DNA of 36,030 nucleotides from Mediterranea sp. (in: CFB group bacteria). Its GTDB lineage: Bacteria > Bacteroidota > Bacteroidia > Bacteroidales > Bacteroidaceae. Location: contig JAIRNG010000014.1 in the NCBI GenBank assembly GCA_031258135.1, positions 1 to 36,030 on the forward strand. The letters run 5' to 3'. This document shows positions 1 through 7,771 of this stretch, in pieces; positions within the stretch are counted from its first letter, which is position 1, and each line of letters opens with the position of its first letter. The position numbers were made by a program, and so were the translations under genes. Below the pieces are notes generated by a model. It was given only the letters and a program-made list of their open reading frames with translations, was not told the DNA's origin and made no database searches.

Positions 1-1
1 A

Positions 2-778
2 GAAGGTAATGCTGTGGTCGCTATTAAGAAGGGTAGTGACATTGTCTGGTCTTATCATATCTGGGTGACGGATTATGATGGTTCCGCTACGTACGCCAAT
101 ACGTATAATACGAATAACAACGGCAAGAATTTTGTCTTTATGGATCGTAATCTGGGGGCTACTAAAGCCGGTCTTCTCACCAGTAGCGGTACCGGTGCGA
201 ACGCTGGTTTTGGTTTGTTCTACCAGTGGGGTAGGAAGGATCCATTCCCTGCCACACTTGCCCCAGGCGCTACCCAACCTGGCAGTGGTACGTTTACGGC
301 TACGGCCACTTCTTCTTCTAACGGTACAGTTGCATATACACTCAAAAATCCGAATACGTTCCTTACGGCAGGCAGTAGCAGTTCTTATGATTGGTATTAT
401 GGTTCCCGTGATAATGCGTTGTGGGGTCATTCCGGTGTGAAGACGATTTATGATCCTTGTCCTTCGGGTTGGCGGGTGCCCAAGAATTCGGGTATGTCTG
501 AGGCTACTAGTCCCTGGAAAGGTTTTACCAGCAGCAATGGTACTTGGAGTTATGGTTATAATTGGGGCACTAATACCAGGTACCCGGCCGCCGGGTCTCG
601 TGGCAACAGTAGCGGAAGTATCGGCAACGAGGGGTCCTACGGCGTCTATTGGAGTGCATCGCCCTCCAGTAGCAGCAGCAACAACGCCTCGAATCTGAAC
701 GTCTATTCCGGCTACGTCCGCGTGGATGACAGCCGCGGTCGCGCCACCGGCTTGTCTGTGCGGTGTGCCCAGGAATAG
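2..778 (+). CDS. FISUMP / Lcl-like C-type-lectin-fold surface protein, 5'-truncated by the window edge
   Basis: Frame is open to the window start (EGNAVVAIKKGSD...). Motifs FVFMDRNLGATKAG, GLFYQWGRKDPFP, IYDPCPSGWRVP, YWSAS and terminal SVRCAQE are typical of Fibrobacter/Bacteroidetes paralogous (FISUMP) domains. The GTG at 14 is not the real start. Confidence 0.85.
   Translation, partial: EGNAVVAIKKGSDIVWSYHIWVTDYDGSATYANTYNTNNNGKNFVFMDRNLGATKAGLLTSSGTGANAGFGLFYQWGRKDPFPATLAPGATQPGSGTFTATATSSSNGTVAYTLKNPNTFLTAGSSSSYDWYYGSRDNALWGHSGVKTIYDPCPSGWRVPKNSGMSEATSPWKGFTSSNGTWSYGYNWGTNTRYPAAGSRGNSSGSIGNEGSYGVYWSASPSSSSSNNASNLNVYSGYVRVDDSRGRATGLSVRCAQE
601..778 (+). other. Candidate diversity-generating retroelement (DGR) variable region at the 3' end of the FISUMP gene
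   Basis: By hand count about 33 of the last 58 codons end in C, against about 15 of the first 58. Sequence ...YWSASPSSSSSNNASNLNVYSGYVRVDDSRGRATGLSVRCAQE* has the layout of DGR C-type-lectin variable regions, with substitutions at NNC codons between invariant blocks. Confidence 0.5.
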
Positions 779-790
779 CAGGCCCGCAGG

Positions 791-806
791 GCCGTGTTTT
801 CACGGC
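791..806. other. GC-rich hairpin with TTTT tetraloop just downstream of the candidate variable region
   Basis: gccgtg-tttt-cacggc, perfect 6-bp stem, 12 nt after the stop codon. Confidence 0.6.
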
Positions 807-815
807 GCAGCCTTT

Positions 816-840
816 CCGCGGGGCATTTAAAGCCCCGCGG
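816..840. repeat. GC-rich inverted repeat
   Basis: ccgcggggc-atttaaa-gccccgcgg, perfect 9-bp stem, no T-tract following. Confidence 0.7.
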
Positions 841-917
841 GGAATGGCCGCCAAACAGAGACAGAAGACAAAAAAGAACTAATTATTTTATTTATATCAA
901 CTAAAAAACTAAAAAGT

Positions 918-1616
918 ATGAGTATCAATCAGGAATTAGAGAAGTTGTATGCTGAAAAGTGGGATAATTTATATGCTCAGTTTCAGAACATTAAAGACGA
1001 AATAAAGCCTTGTAATCCGCTAATGCTTTCCATTGAGGATGAAGACGATTATAAGACAGCCGATCTGCGGGTCATGTTTTTCGGGCGGGAAACAAGCGGC
1101 GGAAAGTGGCGGCTTTCCGACACAAGCAAGAAACATCCCGTGAAGGAAATTATGGACGATTATCTGAGATTTTCCGACAAGAAACCCAGCGCAAGTAACA
1201 GAGGAATGGGCGCAGGAATGAATCTGTTCAAGACCCTGCTCGAAGAAAAATACCCGGGCAAAAGAATCAGGTATGTCTGGAACAATATCGTAAAATCGAG
1301 CAATCTACTCGGAACGTATCCTTCGGACGAAGTCCGCAATGTTGTTTTTGAACATTTCAATGTCATCAGGCAGGAGATCAATATCCTGAAGCCCGACATT
1401 ATTTTGCTTGCCCCGGGTGTAAAAGGCTACGGCGATATTGAACGGCAGTTTGGGAAATTGGACTATCAGCCCATTCCGCAGTTCCACCCCAACCAGTTGT
1501 GCAGAACGGCATTGCCCGAATTTCCGTTTGTGAAATACGCTTTCAGAATGTATCATCTGGCAGGGCATTACAATAAGTATCACTACCTGGGCGCCATAAT
1601 AAAGTTATTAAATTGA
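918..1616 (+). CDS. Uracil-DNA-glycosylase-like fold protein
   Basis: 232-aa ORF. 'VMFFGRETSGGKW' sits at the UDG motif-I position, 'IILLAPGVKG' is a core strand, and 'IPQFHPNQL' resembles the UDG HP(S/N) motif II. Confidence 0.6.
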   Translation: MSINQELEKLYAEKWDNLYAQFQNIKDEIKPCNPLMLSIEDEDDYKTADLRVMFFGRETSGGKWRLSDTSKKHPVKEIMDDYLRFSDKKPSASNRGMGAGMNLFKTLLEEKYPGKRIRYVWNNIVKSSNLLGTYPSDEVRNVVFEHFNVIRQEINILKPDIILLAPGVKGYGDIERQFGKLDYQPIPQFHPNQLCRTALPEFPFVKYAFRMYHLAGHYNKYHYLGAIIKLLN

Positions 1617-1630
1617 AAATTGAGAATTAA

Positions 1631-1674
1631 GGGTACACGGATGACACGGATGAACGCGGATTTTTGAACACAGA
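1631..1674 (+). repeat. 'acggat' periodic repeat, left arm
   Basis: gggtacacggatgacacggatgaacgcggatttttgaacacaga; inverted copy at 1777-1829. Confidence 0.75.
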
Positions 1675-1776
1675 GACACGGGTTTTAATTTTAATGAAGA
1701 AGACGAGAGATACACAGAGGCTCTTTAAATTGAGAATTGAAAATTGAAAATTGAAAATTACGATGCCGCATGGAAA

Positions 1777-1829
1777 TCTGTGTTCAAAAATCCGCGTTCA
1801 TCCGCGCAATCCGCGTTATCCGTGTACCT
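1777..1829 (-). repeat. 'acggat' periodic repeat, right (inverted) arm with one additional unit
   Basis: Reverse complement reads ggtacacggataacgcggattgcgcggatgaacgcggatttttgaacacag. Confidence 0.75.
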
Positions 1830-1857
1830 GTCCGTTATTGATATAATCATAATAATC

Positions 1858-1877
1858 AGACGCAAAATATTGCGTCT
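1858..1877. repeat. Short perfect palindrome
   Basis: agacgcaa-aata-ttgcgtct, 8-bp stem with 4-nt loop. Confidence 0.7.
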
Positions 1878-1884
1878 CTACATC

Positions 1885-1924
1885 ATCACATCACATTACA
1901 ATCACATCACATTACAATCACATT
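1885..1924 (+). repeat. 16-bp tandem repeat, ~2.5 copies
   Basis: atcacatcacattaca twice, then atcacatt. Confidence 0.8.
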
Positions 1925-1978
1925 ATAACCGGACGAATGGAATTAAATAAATCCGTGTACCATCTCAATTTTCAATTC

Positions 1979-2614
1979 TCAATTCTCAATTTTCAATTTA
2001 ATAATCGTTAATCCGTCGCGTAGCGGAAGAATGACTTTCTCCGTGCGGCCATCCTGCGCCACATAATCATTGAACGCCCTTATGCCGTCGGTTTGCCTGT
2101 CCGTTGTATGGGATTCCTGCAGGATATGCCCATCCCATAACGTATTGTCGGCAATGATATATCCTTCAGGAGAGAGATATTTGAGCGCCATATCATAATA
2201 CCCGATGTATTTCCGCTTATCCCCGTCTATGAAAACCATGTCAAACGTGATTCCGAGCCGGGGGACGATCTCCAGGGCATCGCCTATATAGAACTTTATT
2301 CTGTCCGCGTATGCCGACCGTTCCAACCAGGGACGGGTAAAATCTTCCTGCTCGTCGTTAATCTCAAACGTATGGAGCATGCCCCCCTCTTTAAGCCCCT
2401 CAGCCATACAGAGCGCGGAATATCCGCTGTATGTGCCTATCTCGAGAATCTGCCGGGGGCGTATCATTTCGACGAACATCTTCAGCAGACGTCCCTGCAG
2501 ATGTCCCGAAGCCATGCGCGGACGCAGCAGCCTCACGTGCGTATCCCTGTAAAGCTCCTTCAGATAGTCGCTTTCAGGGTCGATGTGTTGGAGTATATAT
2601 TCGTCGATGGACAT
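1979..2614 (-). CDS. Class I SAM-dependent O-methyltransferase (caffeoyl-CoA OMT family)
   Basis: MVEMIRPRQILEIGTYSGYSALCMAEGL, FDMVFIDGDKRKYIGYYDMAL and ADNTLWDGHI are family motifs. Confidence 0.92.
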   Translation of the reverse strand: MSIDEYILQHIDPESDYLKELYRDTHVRLLRPRMASGHLQGRLLKMFVEMIRPRQILEIGTYSGYSALCMAEGLKEGGMLHTFEINDEQEDFTRPWLERSAYADRIKFYIGDALEIVPRLGITFDMVFIDGDKRKYIGYYDMALKYLSPEGYIIADNTLWDGHILQESHTTDRQTDGIRAFNDYVAQDGRTEKVILPLRDGLTIIKLKIEN

Positions 2615-2635
2615 TTCCGATACCCGCCCCGCCGC

Positions 2636-4090
2636 TCACCGTTGGCTGAAGCTGGGCAATAAGTAGTCGCCGGCATTAGCCAGGACCGTATTTACCTTGT
2701 TGATCTCGATGAAGGTGGTGCCTCCGCCTTCGCCGAAGCTACCGCTCAGATAGGCATACTGGTCGTCCGGTTTCACCCGTTTGCTTTGTATCAGCATCTC
2801 CAATGCCGAGAGGAAGTAGGTGCGTGCGCTCTCTTTTTCTTCCAGGAAGATGGGCAGTACGCCGTAAGACAACGCCAGCAGGCGCATCGTCTTTTCCCTG
2901 TAACAGATGGCCAACACCGGATATTTGCCGCGGAAAGCCGCCACATAACGGGCCGTACGTCCGGTGTAGCTATCCGTAATGATAGCGCGGATGTTCATTT
3001 TGGAAGAGGCCTTCACGGCTTGCTTGGCCAGAAAGGCCGTTACGTCGATGGTGTCCGAGCTTAACGGGATACGGATATCGTTTTCATCCAGTTTGTCTTT
3101 TTCGGCCTGCTCGGCAATCTGCGCCATTGTGCGCAAAGCCTCCACAGGATACTTGCCATAGGCCGTTTCGCCGCTCAGCATCAACGCATCGGTACGATAG
3201 TAGATGGCATTCGCAATGTCCGTAACCTCGGCGCGCGTCGGGCGCGGATTATGGATCATCGTATGGAGCATCTGGGTAGCCACGATGACGGGACGTTTCG
3301 CCAGGATGCATTTCTTGATCAGCTTGCGCTGGATGCCCGGTATCTTCTGTTGCGGAATCTCGATGCCAAGGTCGCCGCGGGCAATCATAACGCCGTAGGT
3401 CGCTTCCAGTATTTCGTCGATATTGTCTACCCCTTCCTGATTCTCTATTTTGGAGATGATCTTTATCTCACTGTGATGCCGGTCGAGGATTTCCTGAATG
3501 TCGAGCACATCCTGCTTTGTCCTCACAAAAGAGTGTGCGATGAAATCGATGTCTTTCTCAACGGCATACAGGATATTCGCCTTATCTTTCTCTGTCAGCG
3601 AAGGCAGATTGATACACATTCCCGGAACGTTCACGCTTTTACGGCTTCCCAGGGTCGCATCGTTCTGCACCTCACAAATCAGATAACCGTCTGCACGGTC
3701 TGTCACTTTCAGGTTCAGCTCGCCGTCGTCAATCAGTACGTCGCCGCCGGTTTTTACGTCTTCCGCGAAATCCGGATAAGATACGGCGATACAGTCGTGA
3801 GTCGTCTCAAGCCCGGGGTTACCGGTTATCTTTACCTTTTCGCCGGTACGGAAAAGAATGGGCGAAGCGCACGCCGTAGTGCGGATCTCAGGGCCCTTTG
3901 TGTCCATCAGAATGGCGATATTGTTCGATACGGCCCTCACGTTATGGATGATCTTATCAAATCCCTCCCTGTTCAAATGGGCGGAGTTCATACGGACGAC
4001 ATTCATTCCCGCCTTATACAGCTGGGTAAGGAACTCTATATCACAACGCTGGTCCGAAATGGTAGCGACGATCTTGGTATGCTTCTTCAT
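2636..4090 (-). CDS. pyk: Pyruvate kinase
   Basis: MDTKGPEIRT, MIARGDLGIEIP, ATQMLHTMIHNPRPTRAEVTDIANAI, DALMLSGETAYGKYP. Confidence 0.98.
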   Translation of the reverse strand: MKKHTKIVATISDQRCDIEFLTQLYKAGMNVVRMNSAHLNREGFDKIIHNVRAVSNNIAILMDTKGPEIRTTACASPILFRTGEKVKITGNPGLETTHDCIAVSYPDFAEDVKTGGDVLIDDGELNLKVTDRADGYLICEVQNDATLGSRKSVNVPGMCINLPSLTEKDKANILYAVEKDIDFIAHSFVRTKQDVLDIQEILDRHHSEIKIISKIENQEGVDNIDEILEATYGVMIARGDLGIEIPQQKIPGIQRKLIKKCILAKRPVIVATQMLHTMIHNPRPTRAEVTDIANAIYYRTDALMLSGETAYGKYPVEALRTMAQIAEQAEKDKLDENDIRIPLSSDTIDVTAFLAKQAVKASSKMNIRAIITDSYTGRTARYVAAFRGKYPVLAICYREKTMRLLALSYGVLPIFLEEKESARTYFLSALEMLIQSKRVKPDDQYAYLSGSFGEGGGTTFIEINKVNTVLANAGDYLLPSFSQR

Positions 4091-4123
4091 AAATCTGAAA
4101 ACACCTTTAAACTTTAAATAAAA

Positions 4124-4540
4124 CTAACACGACAACGCCTCGACCGCCAGACGGTAAGAATCGAGCCCGAAACCGCAGATCACCCCCTTGCATGCGGCGG
4201 CGATCATGGAAGTATGCCGGAATTCTTCCCGCTTGTGGACATTGGAAATGTGTACCTCGATGACGGGTGAAGGAACTGAGCGTATGGCATCCTGCAGGGC
4301 GATGGAAGTATGCGTGTAAGCCCCTGCGTTCAGAACAATCCCGTCGGCGTTGAACCCGGCTTCCTGAATCTTGTCGATCAATCCGCCCTCGCTGTTCGAT
4401 TGGCAGTAGTCGATTTCGATACCGGGATACTTGCCGCGGAGGTCTGCCAGATAATCTTCAAAAGAAACGACGCCGTAAACGGAAGGCTCACGCTTGCCCA
4501 ACAGGTTAATGTTCGGTCCGTTAATAATCTGTATTCTCAT
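4124..4540 (-). CDS. aroQ: Type II 3-dehydroquinate dehydratase
   Basis: IQIINGPNINLLGKREPSVYG, QSNSEGGLIDKIQEA, VLNAGAYTHTSIALQDAI, VEVHISNVHKREEFRHTS. Confidence 0.97.
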   Translation of the reverse strand: MRIQIINGPNINLLGKREPSVYGVVSFEDYLADLRGKYPGIEIDYCQSNSEGGLIDKIQEAGFNADGIVLNAGAYTHTSIALQDAIRSVPSPVIEVHISNVHKREEFRHTSMIAAACKGVICGFGLDSYRLAVEALSC

Positions 4541-4562
4541 CTTACAATCGGATTGTTTTTAA

Positions 4563-4570
4563 TATCTTTG
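4563..4570 (+). promoter_or_regulatory. Putative Bacteroidetes -7 element (TATCTTTG) for xerD
   Basis: Matches TAnnTTTG upstream of the ATG at 4612. Confidence 0.45.
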
Positions 4571-4594
4571 TTTTGAGAACAATATTTCAAGGTG

Positions 4595-4602
4595 CAAAGG
4601 TA
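4595..4602 (-). promoter_or_regulatory. Putative Bacteroidetes -7 element (TACCTTTG) for aroQ
   Basis: Reverse complement of CAAAGGTA, upstream of aroQ. Confidence 0.45.
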
Positions 4603-4611
4603 GAAAAAAGA

Positions 4612-5571
4612 ATGAAAAACAAACGAAATATGGAGAAGAAGGATGAAAGGGACAGGATAATAAAACGATACCGGCAATACCTGAAACTGGAAAAATCGTT
4701 TTCCGGAAACACGCTGGACGCCTATCTGACCGACCTGGACAAACTCCTGTCGTTCCTGATACTGGAAAACATCGCCCTGCCGGACATCACCCTGGACGAC
4801 CTGCAACGGTTCACGGCCGGCCTGCATGACATCGGTATCCATGCCCGGTCGCAGGCGCGTATCGTTTCGGGCATAAAATCCTTTTTTAATTTCCTGATTC
4901 TTACCGACTACCTGGAAGCCGATCCGTCGGAACTGCTCGAAGGCCCCCGGATAGGATTGAAACTCCCCGAAGTGCTGACGATAGAAGAGATCGACGCCAT
5001 AATCGGAACGATAGACCTTAGCAAAAAGGAAGGACAAAGAAACAAGGCCATTCTGGAAACGCTGTACAGTTGCGGACTCCGCGTGTCGGAACTGGTCAGC
5101 CTGAAGCTATCCGAACTCTATCTCGACGAGGGCTTCATTAAAGTCGAGGGAAAGGGAAGCAAGCAGCGGCTCGTACCCATCTCTCAGAAAGCTGTAAATG
5201 AAATCAGGCTGTATAGCTTGGACAGGAACCGGGTCATAGCGAAAAAAGAGTTTGAAGACTACCTTTTTTTAAGCAAAAGAGGGACGGGTCTGTCCCGTAT
5301 CATGATATTCCATATAATAAAGGAACTGGCCGCGGCTGCGGGAATAAAGAAAAACATCAGCCCGCATACGTTCAGACACTCCTTTGCCACCCATCTCCTC
5401 GAGGGCGGAGCCAACCTGCGCGCCATCCAAAGCATGTTGGGACACGAAACGATCGCCACCACGGAAATTTATACACACATCGACCGGAATATGTTACGCG
5501 CCGAAATCATAGAACATCACCCCCGGAATATAAAATACCGGAACAGCAATGCTGCTAAAGACAGGCAATAA
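4612..5571 (+). CDS. xerD: Tyrosine recombinase XerD
   Basis: LETLYSCGLRVSELVSLKLSEL, VEGKGSKQRLVPIS, SPHTFRHSFATHLLEGGANLRAIQSMLGHETIATTEIYTHID. ATG 4612 is preferred to 4573 because a promoter motif lies at 4563. Confidence 0.93.
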   Translation: MKNKRNMEKKDERDRIIKRYRQYLKLEKSFSGNTLDAYLTDLDKLLSFLILENIALPDITLDDLQRFTAGLHDIGIHARSQARIVSGIKSFFNFLILTDYLEADPSELLEGPRIGLKLPEVLTIEEIDAIIGTIDLSKKEGQRNKAILETLYSCGLRVSELVSLKLSELYLDEGFIKVEGKGSKQRLVPISQKAVNEIRLYSLDRNRVIAKKEFEDYLFLSKRGTGLSRIMIFHIIKELAAAAGIKKNISPHTFRHSFATHLLEGGANLRAIQSMLGHETIATTEIYTHIDRNMLRAEIIEHHPRNIKYRNSNAAKDRQ

Positions 5572-5678
5572 TACATTCGTTTTTGCTGTTTATGGCGGAA
5601 TAATCCCCCGGTTGCATGATTTTTTATAAAATTATCATAATTTTGAGCCTTGAAATAATGAATTATCCAATAAATAGG

Positions 5679-5686
5679 TATCTTTG
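5679..5686 (+). promoter_or_regulatory. Putative -7 element (TATCTTTG) of the TPR lipoprotein gene
   Basis: TAnnTTTG match ~90 bp upstream of the start. Confidence 0.4.
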
Positions 5687-5772
5687 CCTACGTTCGCGGG
5701 AATCGGCTTACGGTAAAGCGATAAAAACGAAAAATAAATCAATTACAAACGTTTAATTTATACCTTAGAAAA

Positions 5773-7470
5773 ATGATTAAGAAACTGTATTTACCACTTC
5801 TGTTAACAGTGGTTGTTGCCCTATCTTCATGTAGCGGCAAAATGGGTGAATTGTCATCGGATTACTTCACGGCTGATCCGCAAGTTCTTGAAGCAGTGGG
5901 TGGAAAAGTACCTGTTACTATTTACGGTAAATTTCCGGAAAAGTATTTCAAGAAAAAAGCAGTTGTAGAAGTCACTCCGGTATTGAAATGGGATGGCGGC
6001 GAGGCCAGAAGCCAATCGACCACATTCCAGGGTGAAAAGGTAGAGGGTAACGACCAGGCTATTAACTACAAAGTAGGCGGTAACTATTCAATGAAAGCTA
6101 ATTTTGACTATATCCCGGCAATGGCTAAGTCGGAATTGTATCTTGAATTTAACGCAAAGATCGGCGATAAAGTCGTTAACATCCCTCCTGTCAAGGTGGC
6201 CGACGGTGTTATCTCTACTTCCGCTTTACTTGAAAATACGCTGAACAACGCCAACCCCGGACTGGGAACGGATGCGTTCCAACGCATCATCAAAGAGGCT
6301 AAACAGGCTAATATCATGTTCCTTATTCAACAGGCCAACCTGCGCGCCGGCGAGTTGAACAAAGGCGAGATAAAGAATTTCAAGAAAGACATTTCTGATG
6401 TTAGCGCGGCTGGAAACAAAAAGATCACTAACATTGAAGTTTCCGCCTACGCATCTCCTGATGGCGGCATTAAACTGAACACCGGTCTTGCCGGAAATCG
6501 TGAAGACAACACCGTTAACTACCTGAATAAAGAATTGAAGAAGGCTAAGGTTAACGCAACGTTGGATTCCAAATATACTGCACAGGACTGGGACGGCTTC
6601 CAGGAACTGGTTAGCAAATCGAACATACAGGACAAAGAACTGATCCTTCGCGTTCTTTCCATGTACAAAGACCCGGAACAAAGAGAAAATGAAATCAAGA
6701 ATATCTCTTCCGTATACAAAACTCTTGCCGACGAAATCCTTCCTCAGCTGAGACGTTCACGTCTGACATTGAACTACGAAATCGTCGGTAAACCGGACGA
6801 AGAAATCACGCGGTTAGCCGCTTCCAACCCAAGCGCACTGAGCATAGAAGAACTTCTTTACGCCGCAACATTGACAAATGACGCCGCAAAGAAAGAATCT
6901 ATCTATACCCAGGTTACAAAACAGTTCCCTAACGATTACCGTGGTTACAATAACTTAGGCTTGTTGGCCTATCAGGCCGGCGACTTCGTTAAAGCCGAAT
7001 CGTTCTTCAACAAAGCCAACAGCATTAAGAGCGCTCCTGAAGTTAACATGAACTTAGGCCTTATCGCCCTGAAGAAAGGCGACAAAGCTACTGCCGAATC
7101 ATACTTCGGTAAAGCGTCCGGTACTCCTGAACTGAACGAATCACTGGGTAACCTGTACATTGCCCAGGGTCAATACGGCAAAGCGGTGAGCACATTCGGC
7201 TCTGCCAAGACGAATAGCGCCGCTCTGGCTCAGATTCTTGCCAAGGATTACAACAAAGCTAAATCTACTTTAGATGCCGTTCAGGAGCCTGATGCTTATA
7301 CTGACTACCTGAAAGCTGTATTGGGCGCAAGAACCAACAACACTTCAATGGTTACGGACAATCTGAAAAATGCAATTGCAAAAGATGCTTCTCTGGCGAA
7401 ACAAGCCGCTACAGACATTGAATTTGCAAAATATGCAACCGATCCGGCTTTCACAGGCCTTATCAAGTAA
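5773..7470 (+). CDS. TPR-repeat outer-surface lipoprotein with an OmpA-like segment
   Basis: Lipobox VALSSC. 'IEVSAYASPDGGIKLNTGLAGNREDNTVNYL' resembles OmpA-like segments. C-terminal TPR motifs (YNNLGLLAYQAGDFVKAESFFNKA, MNLGLIALKKGDKATAESYFGKA). Confidence 0.8.
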   Translation: MIKKLYLPLLLTVVVALSSCSGKMGELSSDYFTADPQVLEAVGGKVPVTIYGKFPEKYFKKKAVVEVTPVLKWDGGEARSQSTTFQGEKVEGNDQAINYKVGGNYSMKANFDYIPAMAKSELYLEFNAKIGDKVVNIPPVKVADGVISTSALLENTLNNANPGLGTDAFQRIIKEAKQANIMFLIQQANLRAGELNKGEIKNFKKDISDVSAAGNKKITNIEVSAYASPDGGIKLNTGLAGNREDNTVNYLNKELKKAKVNATLDSKYTAQDWDGFQELVSKSNIQDKELILRVLSMYKDPEQRENEIKNISSVYKTLADEILPQLRRSRLTLNYEIVGKPDEEITRLAASNPSALSIEELLYAATLTNDAAKKESIYTQVTKQFPNDYRGYNNLGLLAYQAGDFVKAESFFNKANSIKSAPEVNMNLGLIALKKGDKATAESYFGKASGTPELNESLGNLYIAQGQYGKAVSTFGSAKTNSAALAQILAKDYNKAKSTLDAVQEPDAYTDYLKAVLGARTNNTSMVTDNLKNAIAKDASLAKQAATDIEFAKYATDPAFTGLIK

Positions 7471-7506
7471 TAAGGAAACAGGAAACAGACGTTCGTCTAA
7501 TATAAT

Positions 7507-7537
7507 AAGGTGTCCGAAGCCGGACACCTTATTTTTT
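7507..7537 (+). terminator. Rho-independent terminator of the TPR lipoprotein gene
   Basis: aaggtgtccg-aagc-cggacacctt-atttttt, perfect 10-bp stem plus T-tract. Confidence 0.85.
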
Positions 7538-7640
7538 GCGCTGAACCTTTTAAATAAGATGTTTCACGGTTCATCCGGAAAATGCATGGTTTTTATCATG
7601 TAGCGCTGTCTAAGCTGTGTGCTCATTGTACATTTCCCCC

Positions 7641-7724
7641 AAAAAGCTGCCTGCAGAATCTAAAAAGCTGCCTGCAGAATTCAAAAAGCTGCCTGCAGAA
7701 TTCAAAAAGTTGCCTGCAGAATCC
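7641..7724. repeat. 21-bp tandem repeat, 4 copies
   Basis: Unit aaaaagctgcctgcagaattc at 7641, 7662, 7683 and 7704 with 1-2 nt variation. Confidence 0.95.
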
Positions 7725-7771
7725 AAAAAAACTTGTTGAGACTGATAATGGTTGTCTGTCCCGGCAAGAGA

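Larger units (their letters stand above)
1605..2004. mobile_element. ~400-bp MITE-like nested inverted-repeat element between convergent genes
   Basis: Perfect 24-bp terminal inverted repeats: ttattaaattgaaaattgagaatt at 1605-1628 and its reverse complement at 1981-2004. Internal inverted copies of 'tacacggat..gaacgcggatttttgaacacag'. Confidence 0.6.

Noticed and set aside
14-778. GTG at 14 as the true start of the FISUMP gene
   Set aside because: The frame is open upstream to the window edge and no signal peptide is present; the gene is truncated by the window.
570-854. Minus-strand ORF 94 aa
   Set aside because: Antisense to the FISUMP gene in the GC-rich NNC-biased stretch; Cys/Arg-rich nonsense composition.
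1744-1950. 68-aa ORF inside the repeat element
   Set aside because: Composed of the repeats themselves; no domain-like sequence.
3251-4117. 288-aa plus-strand ORF
   Set aside because: Antisense to pyruvate kinase, whose identity is unambiguous.
4612-5571. Tyrosine recombinase as an integrase of a mobile element or invertible-promoter shufflon
   Set aside because: Sequence matches housekeeping XerD and it sits beside aroQ; no invertible repeats found around it.
7641-7724. CRISPR array
   Set aside because: Contiguous 21-bp tandem units with no unique spacers.
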